The notes: generated by a model not told the origin, from the sequence alone. 64,000 nt of DNA from Cladosporium sp. IMV 00045 (GCA_001931905.2 MSJI02000862.1:1-64000), one strand, 5' to 3'; shown: positions 33,123-45,077, counted from the stretch's first letter. Numbers and translations are program-made.

Positions 33123-34481
33123 TGTGGCTGTAAGGTCAACAATCTGAATATTTCGAAAGATGTGGGCTACCTTTCAAGTTCCAGAGGCTGCTCGTGTCTA
33201 TTTATGTACAATGGTCCTGATATGCTGTGCGCCAAACGCGTTGGTTCTGCGATAACAGTTTCGCTTCGCTACTGCACACAGCATAGACGGCCTCAACGTC
33301 AGCCAAGCAGTCACGGACAAAGCAGCGTACAGCATGATATGCCATGCTCGAATGTGATTTGACGAACATAGCTGTCCAATGTTATCTGCAATCAGTTCTC
33401 TTGGATCATGACTAGAGATCGTCAGGACGGAATGGACGAGCAACGAGTCAGAAAAGTTCGGACCCTTGCCCAGGAATCCTTCCTTGAACAAGGACGAGCG
33501 CCGGGTTTGCCAAGTGAATGGGGTAGCTAATTGCAGGGGACTTGTGTTCGCAGGAATACCAAGAACCAACGCCGCAATACCGAGGCATCCGATAATAAGA
33601 CCGCCACGACGACTTCACCTTGGTATGCCTGACTGCACGACCAGGCTATTATTTACCAGCCGTGTCGAAGCATCACATGATGCGCCAGCATGTCTTGAAC
33701 CATGCACACGCCGAGACTCTTGTGGTTTGGCAAACCACCTGCATGTATCCTCAGCCATCTATGAATCTCAAACGACACCCAGCCTTCTTCACTTCTCCAC
33801 AGCACAGACGCTTGTAATGATCGATATCATTTGCGCAAAAGCCGAGTGTATTGGCTACTCTTTGCTGGTAAGACTTGTGGATACAAGCATAAGGTATGGA
33901 GAAGCTTACCTGCGAACTGGTTCAGAGACCTATGTTCATACTCAATTGAGATATTCCTCGAGTCAGCCTGCTGGCTTCTCTGCGCACGCAGTAGTTATTG
34001 TATACGCGCCACATCACTAAAGTTCTGCAATAGGAAATCCTTCGCTATGGGAGATACATGCTCAACCATACTCACTGCGCGAAATAGATGACTAGCCAAC
34101 TCTATCCCAACAGAGCGATGGAATTAGTGTGCTCATTTGGTACGAAAGATGTAACGACTGGGCGCTCAACGCCGCATGCATTCACCAAGGTAAGAGGCAA
34201 GGAATAGACTGGGCTTAGGAACCTGGTATGCACAGGCTTCTTCGTTTCCTCATTCTTGATCGTCGATCCGGATGTAATTCATTCGGAGTAATGGTGAGAG
34301 GTTCTAGACCAACATGTCTGGGTCAATTGGTGTGATTGTGCAAGTCTTACGTTCAACATTCATCTTGAATCAGTGGCGGGGCATAAATAACTCTCCAGTT
34401 GCTCGCTCGATTCTGGCGGCCACCGTCTCATTGATCAAACTCCGACACATCACCTATTACCGACTCTTCGACCTGAACACA
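33123..34481. other. Intergenic region between two secreted-protein genes
   Basis: About 1.36 kb, divergent promoters. A 184-residue frame at 33466-34020 is low-complexity nonsense by eye, with no motif or signal peptide. A TATA-like CATAAATAA at 34382-34390 is about 90 bases before the next start. Confidence 0.45.
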
Positions 34482-34781
34482 ATGCGTTGGCTTCTCTCCA
34501 TCACCACTGTCACTGCCGTCATGGCGAACATCGTCGCTGCGGCTCCTCCGTCAAGCTCCATGGAAAATCCTCTACTTGCTCGCCAGGTCCCCCTCTGTTC
34601 ATCGTCCAACGATGTTTGTTTTGGTCCTAGCGAGAGCCTCGACTGTGCGGGTTGTAACGCAGACTGCTTTTCGACTGAGAGCGGAGGACGCTGTCAAGCC
34701 AGCTGCAGAATGAGAACCACGACTGGTGCAGGCACGCCAGTCACCTGGTGCAGTTGCGAAGGCGGCTGTGGCCCCGGATGA
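34482..34781 (+). CDS. Small secreted cysteine-rich protein (effector-like)
   Basis: Not recognised by family. 99 residues in one exon. ATG 34482 is chosen because it starts a good signal peptide (MRWLLSITTVTAVMANIVAAA); an upstream in-frame ATG would bury it. A short propeptide ends in the possible Kex2-type site LLARQ. The mature chain of about 65 residues has ten cysteines, spaced as C-x6-C-x8-C-x2-C-x3-C-x8-C-x3-C-x15-C-x1-C-x3-C. This is typical of disulfide-locked apoplastic proteins of plant-associated fungi, where some act as effectors or antimicrobials. No toxin family is identified. Confidence 0.75.
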   Translation: MRWLLSITTVTAVMANIVAAAPPSSSMENPLLARQVPLCSSSNDVCFGPSESLDCAGCNADCFSTESGGRCQASCRMRTTTGAGTPVTWCSCEGGCGPG

Positions 34782-35989
34782 TAGCTTCTAGGTAAGGACC
34801 CAACTTTCAATCACACTGAAGCAATTGTACTGACTGATGGTCCAAGGTGCTATCACTCGTGCGAGTACTGGAGAACTCATGCGGAAGGAAGAAAGCAGTC
34901 TAAGGTCTAGCAGAGCTTGGGAGATCTGTAAACCTCGTGATAATCGTATCTTTTCCAGTTACTGGAGATTGATGCCTGAAGGCCGTGTTTTGCAAATTTT
35001 CAAGTGTGGTCGGAGTGAGTTGCAATTTGTGATGTCCGCTCGAATCACGACGGGACAGGCTATGGTATCTGGCAACATAAGAAAACCTTGCATTTACAGC
35101 CATTGAACGGACGTCTACCCCAGTTTGAAACCGGTGCCTCTCCCCATCAGACCTTGAATGATCACTGCTTCTCTGAGCCACTTGTCTAGCTGTCTTCGTG
35201 AGCACGGTTGCGTATCATCCAGATTCGATTGACGGCGATATACATCGTGCTGGTAGAATCCATGCTGCCAAGTGAGGATCCAGTCCTACGCATATCTTAG
35301 CGCTGAAGCTGCGCATCCAGCGTTGACCATTGAACTCAAGCCATCTCCGAGGCACTTGTTTGCTTATCCTTGAATCATGGCCTCGTGTTGGGATTGGCTT
35401 CTTCATTGGACACGGAGCTGCCCAAGATATTCTACGTATTATTGGGCTCCAGATCATATGTCTGGTGTATCACCATGGGTCGACTCCGGCCGGTATCTCC
35501 AACACAAATGTCCTGCCGAAACCTCGCGATCCTTCTCTGATATCATCGTACGGCGATCTTTGTTCTATCTGTTGGCTAAGAATTTCCTTTTTCAGAAGAA
35601 CCAAGCTACAACAGACAACGGATGCATCCCACAGCCGATCATTTCTATCAAACGTAGTGTTGGTATTCATCGAAGGATTCCTCAACAAAGTCCTGATGTG
35701 TTAGGGCCGTTGGTTGTACTGTACATGCCAGGTATATTTCACTGGGCAGGCTGGGCCTTTCTTGGAGGAGTTTACCTATGACGATGCGGACGATGCGGAC
35801 AACTCGACTCATAGCAACAAGTAGACCAAGCCGATGAGAAGGGATCGATAGTCCATAGACAGATGAGCATTTAAAGGGCGGCCAATTCCCTCACTTGCCA
35901 GGACACTTAACCGCAACATCAGCCAACACATCATATCTTCTTCTCCAAGCACAGAAACTTGTTCTATATCGATTCCATCCATCACAACC
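34782..35989. other. Intergenic region
   Basis: About 1.2 kb. Several overlapping frames at 35330-35781 lack motifs. A TATA-like ATTTAAAG near 35871 precedes the next gene by about 115 bases. Confidence 0.45.
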
Positions 35990-36712
35990 ATGCACGCTAT
36001 CATACTCACCGGTCTTGCTGTCTTCCTGGCCACGATGAACGTACAGGCGCTGCCACGCGTCAAAACGCCGCTACCGAGAGCGAAGTCGATTCTGTCGTTC
36101 ATGGACGACGTACCAATCTGGCACCCTTCGCCTCGGAATGGGAACGCGACCAGGGGTCCATTGCGAGCACGGCAAAACGACATTGACACTCGCATCGAAA
36201 TCGGCGATACCGAAATCATCGCTCAGGACGGGAACGCCGAACCAGGGGAATCTCCGCAGGCTTTTGCTCAGCTTTTCGACTACTTGGAATCAGACTTGTG
36301 CGGAACGCTTGGTTGCCAATTCGGCGAGACCTACTGCGTTGAAGCCGCAGCCGGGGCGGATGTCTGCATCGAAGCCAGGGGTGAATATGGCACAGGAATG
36401 CGTGAGGATTTCTTACAGGCGGTGCGTGGAGCATTCGATCGCACCGTCACCAGTACCGAGCTGTCGTCTGGCGTTATGGAGACGGGAACGAACGTGGTTC
36501 ATGTGATCTCTGAGAACGGCCCCAACAGCGGCTTTGGTCTCCGTGTTCAATTGACAAACCAAGCCTCTGGAGGCGAGCAGTGCCCTGCATTCATCGAGAA
36601 CATCTCGAACGCGAGTCAATATCTCCCCGAGATTGGTGCGGTTTTCGGACTGGTCGGATTTGCTTGTGGTCTGGCCGGTGATGTTGAGCATACGGCGGAG
36701 GCAACCGGTTAG
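35990..36712 (+). CDS. Predicted secreted orphan protein, 240 residues
   Basis: Not recognised. Single exon. A signal peptide (MHAIILTGLAVFLATMNVQA) is followed by a basic propeptide-like region ending in the dibasic-type site LRARQ near residue 62. The mature part is acidic and contains a compact cysteine block (DLCGTLGCQFGETYC, then DVCIEA) and two further cysteines near the C-terminus. There is no membrane span or GPI tail. The short hydrophobic stretch GAVFGLVGFACGLAG near the end resembles a buried helix. The gene stands with two other small secreted orphans within 4.5 kb, suggesting a host- or microbe-facing cluster. Confidence 0.7.
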   Translation: MHAIILTGLAVFLATMNVQALPRVKTPLPRAKSILSFMDDVPIWHPSPRNGNATRGPLRARQNDIDTRIEIGDTEIIAQDGNAEPGESPQAFAQLFDYLESDLCGTLGCQFGETYCVEAAAGADVCIEARGEYGTGMREDFLQAVRGAFDRTVTSTELSSGVMETGTNVVHVISENGPNSGFGLRVQLTNQASGGEQCPAFIENISNASQYLPEIGAVFGLVGFACGLAGDVEHTAEATG

Positions 36713-37269
36713 AAGGGTGCGAAGTCGAATCAACAACTCATTGAGACTTGGCGATTGCCGGTCATAATGCTCTTGATAAATCACGCAAGAAAGGTCTTTG
36801 GGAGTAGTGTTTTCGAGGTATAGACAGTTTTCACCAAATGTCTTCCCAGAGCCTTATGAGAGAGACAATTTTGCCGCTTTGTCATTGGTGACATCACGTA
36901 TTGTTTTGCTAAGCCTCCGCAATTACTGACAGTCCGAACAATACTTCGAGCGTTTGTCGTATACTCAGACAGTTTGTGGTTTCACTTACTATGTGCTGCG
37001 CTGGGGTAATCGTTAGAAGCCTATTCTTAGCAATCCAAACACGACAAGGATGATGGATCGCTTACAGGTTGATACAGCATGAAGAACTTGGCACAACTGC
37101 CAAGTCTTGAGAAGGATCCTTCGGAGCCTTGTAAGGATCCCTAGTTCGTCCTTGGTATTCCTGCGGCGCAAGTCCCCTGCAGCCAACGGCATTACTTGGC
37201 GATCCTTCGGGAGTCCAGATAGGACAAAGTTTCAAGATTGATCATGATGCTACCTTATACATCATTGGT
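36713..37269. other. Intergenic region
   Basis: About 560 bases without a supported gene, leading into the tandem array. Confidence 0.45.
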
Positions 37270-37690
37270 GGTGGGTCTTCAATCCGGTAGTCGCAAAAGA
37301 TACTCTCCGACTTTGATCATGTCTCGGCGAGGACTATCACATCAGCGAGTGTACAGCTGTCTTCCGACATAGCGCCATCGGAACATGTATTGACCGGCGA
37401 GAAAGTCGCATGCGGGAAAGTGTTTCTCCCGAGTCGCTACGTACCTATCGTCAGGCGTGGGACTTTACAGTAAGTGCCGGCCATTGAGAGGGCCGCATTG
37501 AGAAGAAATGATCTCCCTATTCATCGAGCAGCTATCCTCAGACATAGCATACCAAAGCAGATACGTGCCACTGAGAGAGTCGTATTCAGAAGCCATGATC
37601 TCCCTGTTCGTCGAGCAGCTATCTTCAGACATAGCGTCCCAGAGCAGGTACGTGCCACTGAGACAGTCGTATTTAGAAGACAGAACTTCC
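37270..37690 (+). repeat. Tandem array 1, period 87-88 bases
   Basis: Four clear units, with CTRTC blocks at 37357, 37445, 37532 and 37619, spaced 88, 87 and 87 bases. A fifth, more decayed unit probably lies before them. Each unit carries, in order, CTATCNTCAG, CCACTGAGA about 36 bases on, and ATGATCTCCC about 66 bases on. The last two units are the best conserved. Because 87 is a multiple of three, all frames stay open across them, so short repeat-coding frames here are not evidence of a gene. The array ends ten bases before the stop codon of the STAND-like gene. Confidence 0.85.
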
Positions 37691-37699
37691 GGTATCATC

Positions 37700-40191
37700 T
37701 TACCAACAGGCCCCTCGATAGGGCGCAGCAGACCATTCCTCCACCACCGCCTCTAGATCCCATGTCTCGTAGAACTCTTTGGCGCTTTTTTCTTCAAGCT
37801 CAGTCTCTAGCTCTCGCAACTCAGCATCTTCCATACACGTCAGCCATCTCGCGAAAGTTTGCTCGAGGGGCTCTGATTTGTCATCATCTTCTTGCCAGTG
37901 TCCTGGTACTTGAATGGTCGTCGTTTGTTCAGGTTGCATGTGTTGCCAGACAGCGAAGACCCTCATCGCAAGGTCTTGTACGATTGATGTTGCCTCGACG
38001 TTGCGCCAGAAGCATGCAAGATCTGGTTTTCCTGGTGGCGACGTCAGAAGGCCCCAATCGCGAGGATCGGGGCCGTGCGAAACTCCGTACACGCAGGTTC
38101 CCATCTGGATAGACTTCCTCAACAAACGTTCCACTCTCCAGACTTCGTCCTCCGCGTAATGCTCCAGGTCGACGCCAGCAACGTGAAGAGCCCGCACCCA
38201 GAAGCGCATCATTTTTGATGTGGCGCCGGGATCAAGAAACGCGGAAATCATCAAGAGAAAGGGAGTGCAATTCTCGTTGTCCGACCAAAACTTTGGAAGC
38301 CGCCAGGAGTGTGTAATGAGCAAACTTTGCCACTCTTTGGAGATATCACCCAATCTCGGATGTATATCAATTCCAAGCCCGTGGAGCTGGATGAGCAAGG
38401 TGAAGCAAGTATGTCTGCAGGGTCCATCGCTCCACGGTCTCGACCAAGTGCGCTGCTTTGAAAGCGCTTCCGCAAGGGCAAAGATCAACCAGGAGCATGA
38501 AGAGCTGGCTGAGCGTATTTCATCAACACATTTTACATCATTGCAAAACGTATTGATTGTGGACAATGCCTCTCCGTAGGACATTACGAGGATTGATAGA
38601 AAAAGTGACGACTCGAAGCGAGCCAAGTGAGATCCTCCACTGTCATTCACTGAATGACTGAGATCCCGGACAACTCTGTTGATTGGCAGACTCAAGGGGA
38701 GGTCAGCCACCCATTCAATTCCCGATTCGTCGCGTGGTTCTATCAAGCGTAACACTTTTCGAAAACCAGTGCCATCGCTGGACCAGTAGATTGTGGCGGC
38801 AACAATTGTACGGAAATAATCTTCTTGTTCAAATTGGCTCAAAATCCCTGCATCGACGAGCAATTCGCAAACCTCGAGCTGTTGGTTTTCAATAGCTTTT
38901 GTCAGAGCCGAGACAGGGGATGCCCCTCTAAAGCTGAAAGACCGATCAGACAAAAATGCTTGCTTTGTTGAAAGAAACCTTTTGATGGTATCCAAGTCGC
39001 CCTGTCCGCAGGCCTGAAAGAACGCACAATCCTCGTCGACTGTACGATAAACGGTGGGACAGAACAGCCAGCCATTCTTTGCGCGCTTGACCATCAGATT
39101 GTATTGGTCTTGAACAAAGCACCTGGGCAAGCGAATGTTGCAGATGCTTCTCATTGTGGCGTTGCCTGTGGACGCTTTCTCTTCGATCGGGTCTTCGCGC
39201 TCGGATGAGAATTCGACAGAGAAGCTGAATAGAACAGACTGAAAGGCGACAGCCATCTTTGTCGATTTGCGATTGATCTTCTGGGTGCTGCGTTGATCAA
39301 TGAGATCCAGGCGATGGATCATCGGGGCTTCAAGTTGCGAATGAGAAGCAAGGATATCGCGCTGTGTGTCCGCGACGTTTGCGACCATAGACGCCGCTGA
39401 ATTACTCTGGGGCTGTGATCCGATATAGTCTTTGAGACTGCGAATTGATTCGCAAATCTTCGCGCTACAATCATGCCATGTCAGCCGAGAACGCTCGTAA
39501 ATCAGAGCTTGTTGATGCTGACGAACCGGCTTGCCTGATGAGCTTCTCGGATGCTTTGAAACTCGTCCGTTGATCTTAATGTAGCGTCTGCAATTTGCTG
39601 GGAAACACGGGCCGCTTGATCGAGAAGCTGTGACTGGGTTTGTGAGATCTGGGCATGTCCTTCGATTATGGTTTCGTAGCGGTGAGATGAGATGGCCCTG
39701 GAACAAGAGGGTTAAAATCATTTTCGTATAGGTCGGCTGTTCAGGATAGAAGCTCGGAACGGGACTTACATTTCGATGCCTTGCCGTGTAATGATAAGAT
39801 CTGTCTTGCATCGCTCCACATCTGAGAGCATTTCTGAGATCTCCTTCTTCGTTGACAAGAACTGCAAAGAGGCAGCCTTGTTCCGCTGAACCTTCAGGCT
39901 CAGGTTCACAACTCGAGCTGCGATCCTGTATCTCGCCTCCTCGCATTGTGCAAAGACTGCCTTAACAATCGCATTGTCGACATCGTCAGAAGACAGCAGC
40001 TGTATTTGACCGCCGGCTTCTTCAAGCAGGGTTCGGAGAATGTCCATGCTCGAGCATAACCTTGATAGGTCTCTGGGTGCATTCTTCATCGTCGCATGCA
40101 TGTCTCTGAGCTTCAAAACACCGTCTGCCAGCTGACCCGCGAGGCTAGCGAAGCCAACTGCCGCAGCGGCGATGCTGAGGGGGTCAGCCAT
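37700..40191 (-). CDS. NLR/STAND-type N-terminal domain protein with ankyrin-like region
   Basis: Three exons, 39770-40191, 39527-39697 and 37700-39464 (introns 72 and 62 bases; the second donor is a weak GTTCGT), give 785 residues. The start MADPLSIAAAAVGFASLAGQ is the hallmark of the fungal N-terminal domain found on NLR/STAND and ankyrin proteins. A helical region (about 1-215) follows. Then comes an ankyrin-like pair near 343-405 (CGQGDLDTIKRFLS, LTKAIENQQLEVCELLVDAG), and a long helical C-terminus ending EFYETWDLEAVVEEW. No P-loop or NACHT block is visible, so it is a receptor-like relative without the NTPase. Such proteins often act in non-self recognition or signalling; the role here is inference. 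Tandem arrays lie on both sides. Confidence 0.78.
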
Positions 40192-40441
40192 GCTTGCCTG
40201 TAGTGTTCAGATCAAAGGACCAGACGAAGGTTGGTCAAGGCTCGAGATGCGATGAGCGGCGATGAGGGTACGATATGTCATATAGAACAGACAACAGGAC
40301 AAGAAGACGATGGCAGGACCTCAGCCGTGCAGATATGAGCTCGCTGCTTGCTGACAAGGCGCAGCCGACAGAGCGAGGTACCTGCTACGCCACGTCGCAC
40401 GCTAAACAGCCTATGCATGATCACGTCGTGCTCGATTCAAC

Positions 40442-40928
40442 CATGCAGGTGGCGGCGCAGCAAGGCTACCTATATACTTGTGGGTTTGTTGCGGAAGGAC
40501 AGGACGTGGAATGGCAGCGTCTCCCGAGCGAAAACCATTGTTTTCAGTATACTATGTTTGATGGTAATAGCACAAAGGCAAGAGAGAGGACTTTGCATAC
40601 CTACAGTTCTCTCGAGGGCAAGAGACTGATATCATTATACCCTTTCCGATAGTACTAGCGTCGAGAGATGGGAGATACTTGCGCTATGTTATACTGACTC
40701 TCAGAGGTAAGAATCTGCTCCCATAGACCATACCGGATGGTACTAGCATAAAGGCGCTAGAGATGGCATAGCATATTGAAGCTATCTCAAAGGGAAAGGT
40801 ACACATCCCAGTATGCTGTGTTCGTCGGTATCAGCATACAGAAACCGGAGATGTTCTCAAGCATATTTTGAAGTTCTCTTAAGGGGAAGGCATGCGGGTG
40901 GTGGCGCAGCAAGGCTGCCTGTATACTT
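40442..40928 (+). repeat. Direct repeats of 38-39 bases flanking array 2
   Basis: 40442-40480 and 40891-40928 are near-identical: both contain GGCGCAGCAAGGCT and end TATACTT, with four or five substitutions. Their offset is 449 bases, about five repeat units. They bracket array 2 closely on the right and at about 65 bases on the left. Confidence 0.8.
40547..40890 (-). repeat. Tandem array 2, period about 86-92 bases
   Basis: Four degenerate units beginning near 40547, 40635, 40725 and 40811. Each has a GGTANTAGCA-like block followed about 55 bases on by CTCTCNAGGGNAAG or a variant. The phase and block order match array 3 read on the plus strand, and array 1 read on the minus strand, but similarity is weaker than between arrays 1 and 3. 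Confidence 0.65.
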
Positions 40929-41533
40929 CCCTTCCGTAAGATCATCGCGGAAAAGGATGAGTTGGACATGTCCATCACGCTTGATCAGGCCTTGGAGAAA
41001 CATCGAACAAGATCCAGGCGGCAAATTTTGATATGAGATACCAGTGTCAATGTGTAGATGTTGATGAGATGGTGGAGGTCTGGATGGAAGATCACCAGAA
41101 AGGTGGGGCAAAATCGGGCTAGACAAACAACCGCCTGGATGGCACGAGGGGACATTCCTGGCGGGATCTTGGATCATCAGCAGCCTTCATCCATGCTAGT
41201 AATTGAAGTAGAGTTATAGTTGTAAGGTTGTTGAATATAGTTCAGAGATGCATAAAGATCCGCGATTCCCAAAACGGGCACGGCGAGAACACGCGTAGTG
41301 TGTACAGCTCCACCGTTCGGCCAGATGTCCTTCTCCAATCAACATCAGCACTCCAAACGCTTCGCCCTTTGGCGCAACAGCAAATGAACAATCTCCAGCA
41401 GAACGTCAACAATCCCGCCGGCGGTTGCTGGTAGCACCATCGCTTTTCGAAAGAGACCCATCGCAACCGCGGCACTGCGACATATTTCCCCTCGCAGCCA
41501 GTTTCGGAACCACAACCTACCACTCAGCCCACC

Positions 41534-44500
41534 ATGCAACAACCATACGGCCAGCAAGCGTACGGCCAACAGCAAATGTACGGACAACAGGGCTGTGCGC
41601 AACAGCAAGGAACAGGCCAGGAACAATATGGACAGGAAGCGCTGAACCAGCAATTTGGGCAGATGGGGTTGGCAGGGACAGCACCACAACCGCATCCCGG
41701 ACGGAAAAAGAAGGATAGACATGCCTACCACCAAATCGAACAGCCGCAAGCGAACACACAGCAGCTAAACGCCGGTCCTGGCGGTACGGTGAATGGACAA
41801 GGGGGTCAGCAGTGGCAGCAAACGGCGCAACCATGGCAATCGCAAACTCTTGGACCGGTCCCCAGCGCCTCTCCAGTGCCCGGTGGAACGCCGATTAGTA
41901 TGGATCCCGGGCAAGGAGGGCAGCAAAAGGGACCCATGGGCCCAGGAGGTGCTCAAAACCGAGTCAACCCCGATCAGGTGCCCAGTGTACCTTTAAGTCG
42001 CGATCTGCCTGCCGAGCATTACAAAACACACGTTTACCCTACGATGGAGCAGCATATTCCTCCACCCGCAACGACACCTTTTGTTGCGTATGACCAGGGA
42101 AGTGCATCGCCGAAGTATGGACGCCTCACGTTGAACTGCATACCTAGTAGCTCTGAGCAGCTCACTCACACTGGCCTTCCACTCGGCCTGGTACTACAAC
42201 CTCTGGCAAAGCTCGCGGACGGGGAGCAGCCTATCCCCGTTTTGGACTTTGGCGATGTTGGACCACCCAGATGTAGGAGATGCCGAGCTTACATCAACCC
42301 GTTCATGGTGTTCTCAAACGGAGGGAACAGGATGACTTGCAATCTCTGTGGCCACCCTAATGAGGTATCACCTGAATACTTCGCACCTACCGATCCGTCT
42401 GGAATCCGAGTGGATAGAGCCTCAAGACCGGAGCTTATGACTGGAACGTGCGAGTTCCTTGTGCCTAAGGAGTATTGGTCCACTGAGCCTGTGCCGATGC
42501 GGTACCTTTTCGTGATTGACACCACAGCTGAAGCGTGCACACGAGGATTCCTGCAAGCTACCTGCGACGGTATCTTAGCTGCGCTTTATGGCGAGGATCT
42601 TGACGAAGAAGCAAACAACGAGACCGAAGACGAGAACGCAGCACCCAAACCAAGCAAACTACCTGCAGGGTCAAAGGTCGGTTTTGTCACTTTCGACCGC
42701 TCGATCCACTTCTACAACGTTTCCTCGGGACTTTCAGCACCTCAGCAACTCGTGGTATCAGACCTTGAAGACCCATTCGCCGCAATCTCGCCCGAAGCTC
42801 TCTTCGTTGACCCCGCTGAGAGCAAAACCAACATTTCGTCTCTTCTTAGAAGCATTCCACACATGTTCATGAACATCAAGCATGCCGAGCCGACTCTCGT
42901 ACCAGTACTGCAGGCTGCGCTGTTGACTCTACAACAGACCGGCGGCAAGATCATCTGCTCTTTGGCTAGCCTCCCATCGTATGGGCCTGCCAAACTTCCC
43001 ATGCGAGAAAAGGGCCAGGTAGCTTCGGAAGACAGCGAGCAAGCCAAAGAGCTGCTGAAGGCGGAGAATGTTTCGTACCGCAAGCTTCAAGGCGATCTGG
43101 TGAAGGGAGGAGTAGGCCTTGATTTCTTCCTTGCTGCGCCCGCAGGTGGCTACTTGGATATCACCACAGTCGGCTCTCTGGCAGAGAAGACTGGCGGTGA
43201 CACATTCTACTACCCTAATTGGGCATACCCTCGAGACACTTTGAGGCTCCAAAAAGAGCTCGAGCATACTATGCAGCGTGGCCAAGGATACGGTTCTTTG
43301 ATGAAAGTGCGATGCTCAAACGGTCTGCAGGTTGCACATTACAGCGGGAACTTCACTCAGCATACATTTGGTGCAGATTTGGAGCTCGCGAGTGTTACTG
43401 AAGATACAGGCATGGCTGTGACTTTCGGCTACGATGGCAAGGTGAGTCACTACTGTAGTTTTTGATGTTATTCCAATTTTTTACTGACCAATCCCAGCTC
43501 GACACCAAACTGGATGCGCATTTCCAGTCCGCCCTCCTCTACACGACCTCCACCGGCCAGCGCCGCGTGAGATGCTCCAACATCGTAGCACAAGTAACCG
43601 AGACCGCGCGAGAATCGATGCGATTCGTCGACCAAGACGCCGTAATCGGCATCATGGCCAAAGAATCCGCAGCCAAAGTCGGCGAGCGTCACCTGAAAGA
43701 CATCCGCGCCGCACTGCAAGACAAGACCATCGACATTCTCGCCGGCTACCGCAAGCACTTCTCCGGTAGCCATCCCAGCGGGCAGCTCGTCTTGCCTGAG
43801 AACCTGAAGGAGTTCGCCATGTATATGCTCGGCCTCACAAAGTCGAGAGCACTAAAGGGTGGTCGTGAGCCCAGCGATCGCAGGATTCACGAGGCCAGGC
43901 TGATGAAGGGCATGGGTCCTGCAGAGCTGAGTCTGTACCTATACCCCCGCGTGTTGTCTCTCCACAACCTCGAACCTGCAGAGGGTTTCGCGGACGAAAC
44001 GGGCCATCTCAAGATGCCGCATGCCCTTCGCGCTACTTTCAGCGCGATCGAAGAAGGCGGCGCATATCTCGTCGACAACGGACAAATTCTCCTCTTGTGG
44101 TTGCACAACCAAGTCTCACCAAACTTGCTCGAAGACCTCTTCGGTCCGGGTTTCAACAGCTTGCAAGCTCTCGATCCGAACATGGCCGCTCTGCCTGTCC
44201 TGGACACGCTGTTGAATGCACAAGTCAGGAATATCCTCTTGCACCTCGAATCGCAGCGTGGAAGCAAGGGTCTTGCGATCCAGCTTGCCAGACAGGGTCT
44301 CGACGGCGCTGAGTTCGAGTTTGCAAGACTGCTGTATGAGGACCGTAATGGTGAGGCAAGCAGCTATGTTGATTGGCTTGTTCTGCTGCATCGGGCTGTT
44401 GGTATGGAGGTAAGTCGAAGCTGCTAATCATTTTGGTATTCGACATTGGCTAACAATTAACACAGCTGAGCGGCCAGCGTAGCAAGATGTCCGGCGAGGA

Positions 44501-44558
44501 TGTCAGTCAATCGATTTCAAACACTATCACGAGCATCACAGGCGGATTGGGCCTTTAG
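41534..44558 (+). CDS. SEC24: SEC24, COPII coat cargo-adaptor subunit
   Basis: Cargo-binding subunit of the COPII coat that buds vesicles from the ER with Sec23 and Sar1. Three exons, 41534-43441, 43498-44409 and 44466-44558 (both introns 56 bases), give 970 residues, near the yeast 926. Order: Gln/Gly/Pro-rich disordered head (1-190); beta and zinc-finger region with Cys247, Cys250, Cys269 and Cys272 (CRRC...CNLC); trunk domain from about 300 (PMRYLFVIDTTAEA); beta-sandwich and helical parts in exon 2; and gelsolin-like fold with GQILLLWLHNQVSPNLLEDLFG. The short last exon ends in TSITGGLGL. ATM1 follows 519 bases downstream in the same direction. Confidence 0.96.
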
Positions 44559-45077
44559 GGAGTAAATGTAATGGGTGAAGGAAAAAGGGCTGTTATTTGA
44601 GCGGGGCGTTCGAGAGGCTTCTTCAGCATAGCGATGAGCGTGTCGACTGTGTGTAAGCGATTGGCTTTGCACCTTGAAATGCAGCACTGTATATGCGATT
44701 GTCTTGTCATCTTGTTCACGGGCTCGATATCTGAATGCAGGATACACTTCCGCGGGGCAAGTGAGGGTGTGCGTCGGAAGTCTTGCCGAAGCTAGCCGAT
44801 GGATCTGATAAGGGCGATAAGAGAGCCTCCACTTCAAGCGCACGCAATGCTCGACCTCTGTGACGACCGGACCATAGTGGGCTACCTTTGTGGTTTCTGT
44901 CTTGTTGCTCTCCTTTTGTTCTCCTCTTTCTCAGTTCAATCCTCTCTGTGATCACCTCAGTTGTCTTCCTGGTGTTCTTGCTGTCCTTCACTGCATTGGC
45001 GGGCTTTTCACCAGTACGGTTTGCAGGGCTGGAGTCCTCTGGAGCACCGCAACTCATAGACACTACTACTGCCCACC
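44559..45077. other. Intergenic region, SEC24 to ATM1
   Basis: About 520 bases. Open frames on both strands just before ATM1 overlap its leader and have no motif. Confidence 0.5.

Larger units (their letters stand above)
40192..41533. other. Intergenic region holding array 2 and the SEC24 leader
   Basis: About 1.34 kb between divergent genes. It holds a degenerate tandem array (40547-40890), a pair of 38-39-base direct repeats around it, and the SEC24 promoter. Short frames here are by-products of the repeats. Confidence 0.5.

Noticed and set aside
33466..34020. 184-residue plus-strand frame between secreted-protein genes
   Set aside because: No motif, signal peptide or splice support; composition resembles random translation.
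37465..37698. Repeat-coding minus-strand frame abutting the STAND-like gene
   Set aside because: The frame stays open only because the 87-base repeat unit is a multiple of three; all three plus-strand frames are similarly open.
37700..40191. Full NACHT or NB-ARC receptor
   Set aside because: No P-loop GxxGxGK(S/T) or Walker B block is visible between the N-terminal domain and the ankyrin-like region.
40442..40928. LTR retrotransposon or solo LTR pair
   Set aside because: Direct repeats are only 38-39 bases, with no coding sequence, primer site or target duplication.
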